A DNA stretch of 64,000 nucleotides from Plumapathes pennacea. Taxonomy: Eukaryota > Cnidaria > Anthozoa > Antipatharia > Myriopathidae. The notes beneath the pieces were generated by a model. That model was not told the DNA's origin. It was given only the letters and a program-made list of their open reading frames with translations, and did no database searches. Positions within the stretch are counted from its first letter, which is position 1, and each line of letters starts with the position of its first letter. The stretch is from positions 6,570,001 through 6,634,000 of the forward strand of contig OZ038471.1 in NCBI GenBank assembly GCA_964036295.1. Reading direction: 5' to 3'. Position numbers and translations under genes: made by a program. Below are positions 1-10,620 of this stretch, piece after piece.

Positions 1-789
1 CTTTATGGAGATCAACCGAAGTGCATCATCGACAAGAAACCATTTTTGAGGAAATACTGCTTCTGTAAAAATTTTCAACGGTGAAAATGACAATCTATGA
101 TTCATATTTGTCACGTGTTTATGCCTCATCTGTCGTTGAAAATTTCAATGCAAAGACCGGCTCTGTTTTGAACTCAGTCAGTAGCTGGCTTTTTCAGCAC
201 CGGGTCCGTGAAACTTTGGAAAAATGTTTCTAATGCATAGGACTTGTGCGTCTTATTTATGTTATTTGGATTCGTGGAAGTCATTCCTGTGTAATTTTAT
301 TAACTTGCTTTCACCGCAAGCACAAGGTCCTTATTTGACTGTAAAAACAGTATATCTATGCAAGCGCAAGCAAAACGATCACAATATTTTAGAGCCGTTT
401 CCGCATGACCGTCGAAAATAATGATGTGATTGTTTTGGTTCTGCTAGCGATTGCGACGAGTCTGTTTTTAGGGTGAAATAAGGTCTTTTGTGCTTGTCCT
501 TATACTTGTGTTTGTCTATATTAAAAACTTTTTATTCTGATATTCTGACAGTGCTTGGCGGGATAGCAAGAACAACTGCCATAAAGAGCCCAGTCTATTG
601 CCTTGTAACGAGGATTTCTCTGCAAAAATTCGTAGGTCAACCTGAAAATCGCTTTGCAGAGTATTTAAATGGAAAAAATGTGAATGATGTGGTTAGGTTT
701 TTATTAAGCTATCCCCCACGGCTGTTTCAAACTGCCAATGGCGCCATTCGGTTTCAGTCCACCTAAACGCGCTAACCGCTCGGTCAGTC
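1..789. other. No gene recognised
   Basis: Both strands hold only short open frames without recognisable domains or paired splice sites. A segment near 310-380 carries runs such as GCAAGCGCAAGC that also occur in the MITE at 40798-40923, so part of this stretch is probably decayed transposon DNA. Confidence 0.5.
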
Positions 790-1080
790 AGCCTGGTGAG
801 GAGGGAAAGAGGGACTGGAGACTAAACATCGCTTTTTCCCAGGCTCTCCCTGGGAAATCGGGCACAACTGAATCGACGGCCAATCTGCATGGTTAGCGAC
901 AATTACTACCAGGGAAAATAACCTCAAATATACTATGGGTGAAAGTGTGACACCACCGCCTTTGGGTGAAGCGAAAACACGAGCCGCTCGTAAGGACAGA
1001 CTCTGCTACAAACAGCGACAAAGGATCCTCGCAAATACATCATACGAATATAGTTTGCAGGAATGAAGGTGAGTTGTTGC
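790..1080 (-). repeat. Dispersed ~300-bp repeat, copy 1
   Basis: This segment is the reverse complement of segments at about 17690-17940 and 23590-23880. Shared landmarks include the motif reading TAGCGACAAT beside a CAGGGA block here, its complement ATTGTCGCTAACAA at 17850, and AACTCACCTTCATTCCTG at 17720 matching CAGGAATGAAGGTGAGTT here (about 1058-1075). The family is unnamed to me. The two plus-oriented copies carry a CCGCCATTTTGTC motif, like a YY1 site, so the unit may be a duplicated promoter segment or a transposon. Confidence 0.65.
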
Positions 1081-1150
1081 TTCAGTGACATCTTCTTTAT
1101 TCCTTATATTCTCTGTGCCCTGTGTTTGACCACTCCTGGTAATGAAAGGG

Positions 1151-1416
1151 TTAAAGAGAACCTCTCACCGTAGATGCTTTACGCGCCCATGTTTATATTT
1201 CCATCCGGAGCTCGACTTTCCTGAGGCACCCACGTTATTACTGATTGATCTGGCTGTCGCTGATTGCCGAATTTAATACACTCTCTGAGTTTGTGTTGAT
1301 TTATTTCGCGATGAAACGTAGAAAAACATAGGAATCCGTCATTTTCGTATGATACGAAAATGGCTGCCGTCAGTCACTGGGCGCGCTAAGCATCTACGGT
1401 GAGAGGGTCTCTTTAA
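1151..1416. mobile_element. TTAA-flanked MITE (piggyBac-like)
   Basis: Two inverted arms of about 37 bp, 1155-1190 and 1377-1412, match almost perfectly (AGAGAACCTCTCACCGTAGA on the left, its complement on the right). A TTAA sits directly outside each end (1151-1154 and 1413-1416), which is the target site duplicated by piggyBac-type transposases. No transposase is encoded, so it is non-autonomous. Confidence 0.8.
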
Positions 1417-2700
1417 AATAGCACCTATATTATTTGACGGATACGTTTTTGTCAGAAAGGATTTGTGCTTCCCCTTGAAATAGGGGCAGAATGCAACTCG
1501 AGAAATACGACCAATTGTTAGGAACTCAATATCTCTCAAAGTGATTTTTTTTTCCTGTTGTTCAAGATAGAAATAATATTAGCTCACATTGGCAGAGGAC
1601 CAATAATTGTTTCTTCACAATTGACATAGAAATCCAACATATTCTGTTTTCCCTGGTTTTTATTCATAAGTCCTGTTTATTAGTTGTCCCAATTATCCCC
1701 TTATCCACCCAGTACAGTAGTTTAAGCATCATGGGGGAAGCCCTGTTTCCCTTCAGATATCCCGAACCAATTATGCTGACATAACCTTCAATCAGAGTAC
1801 CAATAAGTGTAGTGTTCAATCCTATTTGATCATGCTTTCATTCAGGGTAAGCTTGGCCAAGCACTTTTTAAGACAAGTTTTCCTGCTACTCTGCACACAG
1901 AGATGCCAACTCTTAAGATATCAGGAGACATTCAGCGAAAATGTTTCAAAAGAAATTTTTTCTGTGTTGTGATCTATTTTCAACATATCTGCCCGAATTT
2001 GTTGTCCTTTTTTGATTTTCTGTTTTACTGTACCCCTTGAGAAAATTGGCTCAAACGAAAATTTTGATCAAAATAGCCGCTGTTGCAACCTGTCATCACT
2101 CGTCAACTCATGCGTTTCATAACACCGACATATTACGTGAAATCTGGCAAAACACAAGTATTGCGTGTGTGATTTGTCAAAGCGAAACCATGAAGAAATC
2201 TACTGTTTGTTGAGCAAAAAACTGCTGAAGGATGAGGTCTTGGGCTAGATTACACAACACTGCTCTACATCAAAGCATATCAAAGCGACATCTGGCTGAC
2301 AGATTAGCTACTTATGTCAACAAGCACCATTGGGGTGCCAAAAATCTTCAGGCGTGATTTTCTCTGCATCTGAAAAACACGTTTTGTTGCATTTTCTTGA
2401 AGTTCCAGTTCAAGTGAGTTTCAATGGATTGGGTTGGCATTTTGCACAAGTATCGACCGATATGTTAACTTACAAAATTGTGTCTCTGACTTTTTGTTTT
2501 CATTTTAGAACCCGAGTTATTTCATAAACAAATTCCCTAACAAACATGTCGCCCAACTTTGACTTTAAATATTTTCCGTACCAAACAAAATATCAAAACA
2601 CTCTTTCAGATCAACATATCTGAACTACAAATAATTTATTTAGGTGAGCGAACATGTCAGCAAAAACTTCTGTTAAATGCAATGAAATTTGTCACAGTAA
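1417..2700. other. No gene recognised
   Basis: AT-rich sequence with only short frames on either strand. I see no splice-paired exon, RNA gene or clear repeat in it. Confidence 0.4.
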
Positions 2701-2855
2701 TAGGCCTTATTCTCTCATGAACAGCCTGGGGTGAGGATGTCATGACCACAGAATAGAGACTCATGCAGGGGAAAGTAAGTATTTTCTGTCCCTTTCCCCC
2801 GCACGGTCATGACATCCTCGCCCCAGGCTGTCGGTGAGAATACGAATAAGGCCTA
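2701..2855. mobile_element. Palindromic hairpin element (MITE-like)
   Basis: Left arm 2701-2747 and right arm 2805-2855 are inverted copies: TAGGCCTTATTCTCTCATGA on the left returns as its complement at the right end, and the inner part (CAGCCTGGGGTGAGGATGTC) is matched with one change. The loop itself contains a further GGGGAAAG/CTTTCCCC pairing, so nearly the whole 155 bp can fold on itself. No target duplication could be assigned with confidence. Confidence 0.75.
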
Positions 2856-4951
2856 CTTGTATGAAACAACTCTCACAGATGTTGTATTTTGTTGTGCTCG
2901 GGAATGGCTCCATGATGCCTCAAAGAAATCATTTCACTCATTTTCCAGCTGGCAAGCTTTCCTTTTATGTGGGTTTCCAGTTTTCCAATTTCCAATTTAT
3001 ATTTTTAGTTGTGAATACAGCAGTGTAGTTTGTTTCAGTTGTGGTTCTGTGATAGAATGTGTGATGAACACATTCACTTTCCTTATTAGGAGCAAAAGAC
3101 CTCATTAGGAATGGAAGTCTTCCATCAGTCATTATGTGAAGCAAAGCTAATGTCATGACTGACTGATTGACAAATGTTCTAAAATGAAATAGAGGTCTGG
3201 ATTAGTACCCTCTCAAGGTTCAGGGGCAACTTTCCATCAAAAATCAGCTTTAATCTTTGTCTGAAAAAATTATAACATATTCAACTTAAGTAAACCACAT
3301 CTGAAATAACAGGGACTAGAAACTTAATATTTTCTCTATTGCACCATCAAAATATAGACCCTACAAAATCAACAAGTGCAGATGCATTCACCTACTGTAT
3401 ATGTTAGCTGTGTAACAGCAAGCTGTCACCAGGTGTCAATGTGACATGTGGTCTTGATGTGTAGTAAGGGCTAAAATGGGATTTTCTTTTTTTTGGAATG
3501 TTTTGCAAGAGCAGCCAGAATCATTGGTATTTTTGGTGCATACAATATACTAGGGAACTAGAGAGTCGTGCCATGAGCCAACAACTCGATTTCTGAAGCT
3601 TTGTAACATTTATAATAATTTACGTGTATACAGTACAGCTAAAACTAAGCGAACCAAAAAACACATTCAAAATACATATTGAACAAAGGTAGGGTTAGGT
3701 AGGGTTTTATTTGTTTATCCTCCAAGCATTGATGTCAATGTTGTGACTTCCTGTAAGTTGAATGTACTGAACCAAAATAAGTGTGCCATTTTCATGATTG
3801 CCGAGACATAATTCTGAGTGGCTGTTTGTCAGAGCTGTTTATTTCGAAGTTAAGACAATATTTTAGAACTTTGTTGCTTTACCTGACAGGGTATACAGGA
3901 ACCACACTTTCAAACTGTGTTAGTACTGTAGAGTTGCTTTATGTTCTATGGTAACATGATAAATATGAGGACTGGTCATCAAGTAAGCTGTGTACTGACT
4001 TTGATCACAAAAGACTTTACAACCTTTGTTTAATCCTCGTGTGGCACTAAGATCTGTGGAAACAGTGGTCTTATTTCAGGCTTTTAGAATATTTTAATAA
4101 ATTTTGAAAGAACTGAAAACATATGTTGACAGCCCCTTACTAGACTTACTGTACTGGCCTTTTTCAAAATAATGGCGAGCTAAACAAAGCGTCTGTCGCT
4201 TCATTTGCAGAGCAACAACAAAAAATGGGGGCAACCATGACAATGTACAGTACAGTATGAGTCTGGTGTGGACCATGGGAAGAACATGAAAAGACTGTTG
4301 TTATATACTGAGGACAGTTTCACATGGACATGGACATGAAAAGTAGCAAGGAACAAGCAAGTCTTCAGCAAGGTTGGTCTTGTTATCTTGTTTGATGTCC
4401 TAAAATACGGTGTCGGACAAATGCAGACTGCAGACTAGAAATAAAATAAAATAAAAACAAAATACAAAAACTTCACATAAAATAAAATAAAACAAAACAC
4501 CGCATCACGGTGCAAATACAAAACAAAAACTTACGTAAAATGCTGTGAAATAAGTTCGATTGGTTCCCGTGAGCTTGACAAACGATATCATCCAAACCAT
4601 TACGGAAATTCATCATCCAAACCGACTTATTGGATCAGAAAATTTCTAATCCTTCTCTCAAGCGTTTCTGATCCACTCCACTCCACTCCACTCCACTCGA
4701 TACGGTACCACTCTTGATCCACTCTTGCTTGGTACCTTTTTAGTATACCGCCGCGATTAGCAGAGCGTACAACGAAGTCGGATTTTAAAACATGTATTAG
4801 ATTACTCACTACCTTACGAAATGGGATAATGTACTGACTTAGTCATTGGTACGGATGATTTGGTCATAATCGAGTTACCTCAGACAGCAACATTGCAACT
4901 ATGACAGTGAATACAGTAGCAACAACAACAACGACGACAGTGGTGACTTAC
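2856..4951. other. No gene recognised; simple repeats at 4441-4500 and 4674-4697
   Basis: Noncoding, AT-rich. An A-rich AAAATAAAACA-type stretch occupies about 4441-4500. Four to five copies of the pentamer CCACT lie at 4674-4697; the minus-strand open frame across them is a by-product of that repeat. Confidence 0.45.
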
Positions 4952-5151
4952 CGGAGGGCAAAGATCCTCTCCTGTCGCTCTGTGCATTGCCGACGTTCAA
5001 AATCAGAGATGTGACCGTACTTTATCATCTGTTCCTCAAAGATCTTAGGGTCGACCAATTCTGTTGATGAAAAATGGCTCTGATTATTTTTAAAACACAT
5101 CTTCTTTTTGTACTTTGTGATTCGCGGTGTCGCGGTAAATTGAATTAGCAT
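4952..5151 (-). CDS. Putative first coding exon of an unidentified gene (partial)
   Basis: An ATG at 5151 opens a frame of 66 codons that ends at a good donor (CTCCG followed by gtaagt, intron from 4951 downwards), leaving phase 2. The peptide is charged, with a segment reading IFEEQMIKYGHISDFERRQC and ending RQERIFALR, which looks like a helical regulatory or cytoplasmic protein rather than noise. I could not find the next exon at lower coordinates and do not recognise the family. An alternative is an internal exon using the acceptor near 5070. The exon call rests on the donor and amino-acid composition only. Confidence 0.4.
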
Positions 5152-5984
5152 GCGAAAGAGGCAGCGAATCAGAGCTCGACATGAAATTCAAACGCCATTT
5201 CCGTGGACCAAGAGTGGGCCTCACGGCTTGTCAGAAACCATTTTGACGGCCGATTTCGGCAATTTCTTCGGACTCAACTGGCGTTTTCGAAATTTTTTTG
5301 CGACAGTCTTATGGGAAAAGGATTCAACTCGACATATGTCTGGGTTTTGTGGCCATACGGAGGTTGAAAGGCCGCATTTGAGAGACTTTTCTGGAGCCAT
5401 TCTGGATGCCAGATCGACCGAGTTGCCAGCCTTGAAATTTTTCTGTTAGAGAGGAAAAATTCAGCGAGACACGCTGAAATCGCTACAGCAGCAAGAAAAC
5501 CACCACAACAACAAGGTTAGCAAGTCTAAGCTTTATTCTCGCAATATTTTTCGAGTTATCGATCGACTAAAATATCCCATACATTTGCTTATAAAACCCG
5601 ACCGTGACGTCACACAGTCAATCAGCTTGGGCCGCCTGTGGTCAGTCAAGGATATTATATACCCGCGTGCGCTCTACACTCCTTTGTAACAAACTGTTTT
5701 AATAACCTATACTGTCTTCCTTGTGTAAAATAAGAGAATTCATTTCAAGTCAATTTTCTTTGTACAGGACTTCAGAGAAGGAAATAATGGACAAGGCAAC
5801 TGGGACTGGATATAAATGATCGGCCGCCTTCATGAGGAACGCTGTTTTTCCTTGAAGAACTGTTTCTTAACACAACTAAAGTATAAAGGTAAGAAAGGAA
5901 GAAGTGTATTGTTTACTTGAACAGAGACACACGATAGAAAAAACGTTTAACACGAGAAAGCGAGATCAGAAATACTGCAATTAA
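5152..5984. other. No gene recognised
   Basis: A 99-codon plus-strand frame at 5150-5449 has no recognisable domain and no paired splice signals. The remainder up to the tandem array is AT-rich and featureless to me. Confidence 0.4.
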
Positions 5985-7170
5985 TCGCTATTCGTGAGCT
6001 TTTACTGTTTCGATGAAGACTTCTGTCGAGTGTGGAATATTTTTAAATTGCTACTTGCGAATTTATAGTTTTTATGAAGACTTCGTGGATTATTCATATG
6101 TCACATTGTCTGTGTACACTATAAGATTTTACTGTGAAACTTGGTATCTTGAGCGCAGAATAGGCTTTAACGAGGACATGTATCTTGAGCGCCGAATGTT
6201 TATACGCCGCTACTCGTGAATATCTAGTTTTCATTAAGACTTATATCGTGAAAGCGCGAAGTATTCATACATCGCTACTTGTGAATCTCTAGTTGTTATG
6301 ATGACTTGTACCATGCGCTCGGATTATTTATAGGTCGCGACCTGTATACATTGAAGGCTTTTACGAGGACTTGTATCTTGAGCGCAGACTATTTATACGT
6401 CGCTGCTCGTGAACCTTGTACTTTTTATGAAGACTTGTATCCATAGCGCGGATTTTACTGTAAGACTTGTATGTTGAGCGCAGAATAATTATACATCGCT
6501 ACTCGTGAACTTTGTACTTCTTATGAAGACTTATATCCGAAGCGCCGATTTACTGCAAGACTTGTATGTTGAGCGCAGAATATTTATACATCGCTACTCG
6601 TGTACATTGTAGGTTTTTACGAGGACTTGCATCTTGAGCGCAGAATATTTGTACTTTGTACTTTTTCGAAGACTTGTATCCATAGCTCGGATTATTTATA
6701 CGTCGCTACTTGTGTTATACACTGTAGGCTTTTACGAAGACTTTCATCTTGAGTGCACAATATACATCGCTACTCGTGCACATTGTAGGTTTCTACGAAG
6801 ACTTGTATCCTGAGTGCAGAGTATTTATACGTCGCTACTCGTAAATCTCTGGTTCTTATGATGACTTGTATCGAAAGCGCAAATATGTATACGTCGGTCT
6901 CGTGATTTACTGGTGCTTATGAAGGCTTGCATCGAAAGTGCAATATATTTAGACATCGCTACTTGTGATTTTTTAGTTCTTATGAAGACTTGTATCGTGA
7001 GCGCGGAATTTTTATAACGTCACTAATCACGATCTTTTTAGTTTTGACGAAGACTACGTCGCATGTGAACGCGGAAAATCGTGTGTCGCTGCTCGTGAAC
7101 ATTGTAGGTCCGATGAAGACTTGTTCGCGAACGCAGAATACTCATCTTTATAGTTTTTCTTTGAAGACTT
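5985..7170 (+). repeat. Left array of a ~65-bp tandem repeat
   Basis: About 18 diverged units follow one another. The consensus contains CGTCGCTACTCGTG, then ACATTGTAGG, TTTTACGAAGACTTGTAT, CTTGAGCGCAGAATATTTATA. The unit length is about 65 bp with small insertions and deletions. The reverse complement of the same consensus forms the array at 9930-10620, so the two arrays face each other across about 2.8 kb. Spacer-like variable segments are absent, so this is not a CRISPR array. Confidence 0.85.
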
Positions 7171-7249
7171 ATTAAAAATTTTGGCATCGCAGTACATTTG
7201 TGCGTCGCGTCTCGTGGACGTTATGGGAGCAGGAGTAGGGTACTGAGAT

Positions 7250-7700
7250 AACATGCCGTTTGTGAAGCAATTGACAACAGCGTCGGCAAGCAATTTAAAA
7301 ATGTTTGTTCCTAATATTTGTGCTTCTGTGAGTGCATACTTAGTTTCTTTGTGTATGTCTTGCCCCCATTACTTCTGGAGTTTGATTGCTTATCTAATGT
7401 CAAAAACACTGACATTATTGTGTCAACAAGTAATAAGCACGTCGTTCAAAATTGAAAGAGAAGCATTCGCTTTTTCTTGTGAAATTAGTCGCATTGTTTA
7501 TTCTGCCGCTTTCATCGCTGCCTTCCCTTCGCTGCACAGACAGACAGGTGTTTATTTCAGTACTTTGACATCTAAACTTTGTCGATTAACTAGTGTTCTA
7601 TATTTTTCAATTCGTTTTCAGTGAAGGCATCTTCTGTTCCTGACTGCTGCGAAGTGTTCAATCGTCAAGCGAAGAAGACTGTCCGCGGCGACCTAAGCTG
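7250..7700 (+). repeat. Segmental duplicate, copy 1
   Basis: This segment is a diverged copy of 8140-8650. Shared landmarks in the same order: GCGTCGGCAAGCAATTTA (7276) and TCGTCGGCAAGCAATTTAC (8170), TGTGCTTCTGTGAGTGCATA (7318) and its match at 8212, ACTTTGTCGATTAAC near 7575 and ACTTTATCGATTAAAC near 8539, then TTTTCAGTGAAG followed by CATCTT in both. The last part is a single unit of the minisatellite that is amplified at 8621-9120. Copy 1 ends with GTCCGCGGCGACC-TAAGCTG, which recurs at the end of the minisatellite (about 9108-9128). Confidence 0.7.
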
Positions 7701-7865
7701 TAAGTAGATAGTTGAAAGTTAGCCCTTCATGTGTAGACGCCTTCTAGATCACTAACTACTTGCAAGTTAGCTGATTGATATATCTATTCTCACTACATCA
7801 TGTGTACATTTTCTTTTTGGATCTTTGGGAGAATTTTAATTCCGTTGTTTGGAAGTGAAAGGGTT
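7700..7865 (+). repeat. TTAACCCTTT-family MITE, partial copy
   Basis: The middle CTGATTGATATATCTATTCTC, ACTACATCAT, TTGGGAGAATTTT and the right end GGAAGTGAAAGGGTT match the family described at 49334-49540. The left end is degraded. Confidence 0.5.
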
Positions 7866-8139
7866 CTACAGCGACCTTAAGATCGAGTTTAGTTTGTCCC
7901 TCTCAATGTTGCTACTTTTTTACAACAGGATCCATATCTTTGCAGTGAATATAAGCTACAAGAAATCCTGTGTTGCATGACTGAACAACCGGCTTAAAAG
8001 TTTAATGGTCAATTACCAGCTGAGGTACATGTACTAAGCTTCCTACTTACCAATTGTGCCATGCAAGATCTTCTCTTTGACTTTGAAATGGCACACGACA
8101 GGATCACGAGCGCTGCAAGTAAAATATTTTCCACATTTA

Positions 8140-8650
8140 GAACTCCATATATAAAGCGAGTGACAACATCGTCGGCAAGCAATTTACAAATGTTTGAACA
8201 TTTGTTCCTTTTGTGCTTCTGTGAGTACATACTTAATTTGATTTTTGTGCGTGTTGTTGTTTCTCTTCTTTCGAAAGTTCGATTGCTAATTCCATCCCGG
8301 TATTATACATTGTGTCTTCAAATTATCAGCACTTCGTTTGAAACTTGAAAGAGAAGCGAAGCAGTCGTCCAACGGCATAAATTTATCAGTCCCAACAGTG
8401 CACGTGCGCTTTTCTTTGTGTAATTAGTCTCATTGTTTTATTTTTTGGCTGTTCGTGAAAATATTCAAATTCGCCTTGTTTCTCTTCGCTCACAGACACA
8501 GCCGGTTTCATACTTCAGTATTTTGGCATGTACATGTAAACTTTATCGATTAAACAGTGTTCCATACCTGTATTCCTTTTCAGTGAAGACATCTTGTGTT
8601 CCTGACTGCTGCGAAGTGCACATTCGTCAAGCGAAGAAGGCAATCCGCTG
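8140..8650 (+). repeat. Segmental duplicate, copy 2
   Basis: Homologous to 7250-7700 (see that entry). Here the terminal unit has been amplified into the 66/67-bp minisatellite that begins at 8621. A potential splice acceptor (TTTTCAG followed by TGAAG) is kept in both copies, which leaves open that the duplicated piece once contained an exon border. Confidence 0.65.
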
Positions 8651-9128
8651 CGAAGGCATCTTCTGTTCCTGCTATTGTGAAGTACACGTTCGTCAAGCGA
8701 AGAAGGCAATCCGCGGCGAAGGCATCTTCTGTTTCTGCTACTGTGAAGTACACATTCGTCAAGCGAAGAACGAAGTCCGCGGCGAAGGTATCTTCTGTTC
8801 CTGACTGCTGTGAAGTGTACATTCGTCAAGGGAAGACGGCAATCCGCGGCGAAGGCATCTTCTGTTCCAGCTACTGTGAAGTACACATTCGTCAAGCGAA
8901 GAACGAAGTCCGCGGCGAAGGTATATTCTGTTCCTGACTGCTGTGAAGTGTACATTCGTCAAGCGAAGACGGCAATCCGCGGCGAAGGCATCTTCTGTTT
9001 CTGCTACTGTGAAGTACACATTCGTCAAGCGAAGAACGAAGTCCGCGGCGAAGGTATCTTCTGTTCCTGACTGCTGTGAAGTGTACATTCGTCAAGCGAA
9101 GAAGGAAGTCCGCGGCGACCAAAGCTGT
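8621..9128 (+). repeat. 66/67-bp minisatellite with 133-bp higher-order repeat
   Basis: Eight units each contain CATTCGTCAAGCGAAGA. Unit starts are 8621, 8687, 8753, 8820, 8886, 8953, 9019 and 9086, giving spacings of 66, 66, 67, 66, 67, 66, 67. From 8753 onward two unit types alternate: one carries GACTGCTGTGAAGTG and the other GCTACTGTGAAGTA, forming a 133-bp dimer. Because 67 is not a multiple of three, the reading frame turns with each dimer; open frames therefore appear on both strands and none can be called a gene with confidence. Confidence 0.9.
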
Positions 9129-9262
9129 AAAGAAGGTAGTTAAAAGTTAGTCCTCCAGAGTAGTTGTAAACGTGTACATTAGTAAAGAACTGACCACAAC
9201 AGTTCTTCTTAGAGTTTAGCAGTTTAGTAGCAGTAATACTTTGTATAGCACAGGTAGTGTAC

Positions 9263-9412
9263 AATCTTGTAAAAGTTTCTTGAACAAACTAATAAAGAGT
9301 TCAAAATAATCTTCTTGAAAAAAAAAAATCTTGAAAGAATCTTGTAAAAGTTTCTTGAACAAACTAATAAAGAGTTCAAAATAATCTTCTTGAAAAAAAA
9401 AAATCTTGAGAG
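9263..9412 (+). repeat. 75-bp tandem duplication, two near-identical copies
   Basis: The segment starting AATCTTGTAAAAGTTTCTTG at 9263 is repeated starting at 9338 with essentially no changes, including a run of A near the end of each copy. The near-identity suggests a recent event compared with the diverged arrays around it. Confidence 0.9.
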
Positions 9413-9572
9413 AAAAGTTTTTAAAAACTTTATATACAAATCCTCCCCAAGCCCCCTAACCCCCCTATTCGCTCAGCTAGTTGAATGTCGCTCACCCATC
9501 GACTACCGCCCATCCAACCACCCTGTAGCGACCTCAAATTTAAAGAGTCGGAATTGTGACGTCAGCACAGTT

Positions 9573-9769
9573 TGCAATGTACCATGGGCTGACATCATAT
9601 TAAATTTACCATGTAAGGTGACCATGACCCAAATATCAAGCAGGGATTGGCTCTTGTAATGGCTTTTACGCGTGCAAGAATAAACATGATGTAATGATAC
9701 GCTTTGATAGTCACAGTTGCCTTACATGGAAAATTTAATATGATGTCAGCCCATGGTTACATGGACAAT
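9573..9769. mobile_element. Palindromic MITE
   Basis: Arms of about 50 bp: the left contains CCATGGGCTGACATCATATT then AAATTTACCATGTAAGG (about 9580-9625), the right its complement CCTTACATGGAAAATTTAA then TATGATGTCAGCCCATGG (about 9719-9755). Small mismatches separate the arms. No transposase frame lies between them. Confidence 0.8.
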
Positions 9770-9775
9770 AAATTA

Positions 9776-9850
9776 AAGACAAGACAAGACAATCTTTATT
9801 CGCACTCGCATATTACAATTAATTTTACAAGTACCGTCAAATATTCCTAC
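9776..9850 (-). repeat. Probable 3' tail of a retroposon
   Basis: Read on the minus strand this piece ends with GCGAATAAAGATTGTC followed by a short TTGTC microsatellite, the form of a LINE or SINE 3' end with its own short tandem tail. It abuts the right tandem array. No coding part remains. Confidence 0.4.
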
Positions 9851-9929
9851 AGAGAAGAGCGCAACTGCTTAGAAATAGCTTAGAAGAGCTAATAGATTGC
9901 TGAACGTTAGAGTATTCTGCGTTTAAAAC

Positions 9930-10620
9930 ACAAGTTTTCGTAAAATCTTGCAATGTACACAAGTAGCGATTTATAAATATTCTGCACTCAAGATACAAGT
10001 CTTCTTAAAATACAATGCACATGAGTTGCGACGTATAAATGTTTTGCGATCGAGATACAAATCTTCGTGAAATCCTACAATGTACACGGTCAGCGACGTT
10101 TAAATTTTCTGCGCTCAAAATACGACACGTAGCGTTCAAAATGCAAGTCTTCGGAAAATCCTACAACGTACCCGATTAGCGACGAAAAAATATTCTGCGC
10201 TCAGAATACGATACGTAAAATCCTACAATTCACGCGACTAGCGACGTACGAGTATTCTGCGTTGAAAATGCAAGTCTGTAAAGTCCTACAATGCACACGA
10301 TAAGCAATGTATAAATAGACTTCGCTCGAGATAGAAGTCCTACACGGCTAGCGACGTACGAGTATTCTGCGTTCAAAATGCAAGTCTTCGTAAAATCCTA
10401 CAATGCACGCGACAAGCGACGTACAAGTATTCTGCGTTTAAATCGTAAATTCCTACATGACTAGCGACGTACGAGTCTGCAGCGCTCAAGATACAAATAA
10501 TCGTAAAAACCTGCAATGTACACAAGTAGCGATGTATAAATATTTTGCGATTAAGATACAAGTCTTCTGCGTACAAGATACAAGTCTTCGTAAAGTCTTA
10601 CAATGCACACGAACATAAAG
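9930..10620 (-). repeat. Right array of the ~65-bp tandem repeat, inverted
   Basis: About ten diverged units carry, on the plus strand, TAAATATTCTGCGCTCAAGA, TACAAGTCTTCGTAAAATCC, TACAATGTACACGA and TAGCGACG, the reverse complement of the consensus of 5985-7170. Some units are deleted internally. Together the two arrays form a large interrupted inverted repeat with tandemly repetitive arms, the structure known from Foldback-type DNA transposons. Confidence 0.85.

Noticed and set aside
8433-9264. Overlapping open frames of 66-146 codons on both strands
   Set aside because: All arise from the 66/67-bp minisatellite, which lacks stops in several frames. Frame rotates with each 133-bp dimer and no start, splice or domain evidence supports a protein.
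5985-10620. Possible CRISPR array
   Set aside because: The units are contiguous and diverged with no unique spacers of constant size, and the DNA is eukaryotic.
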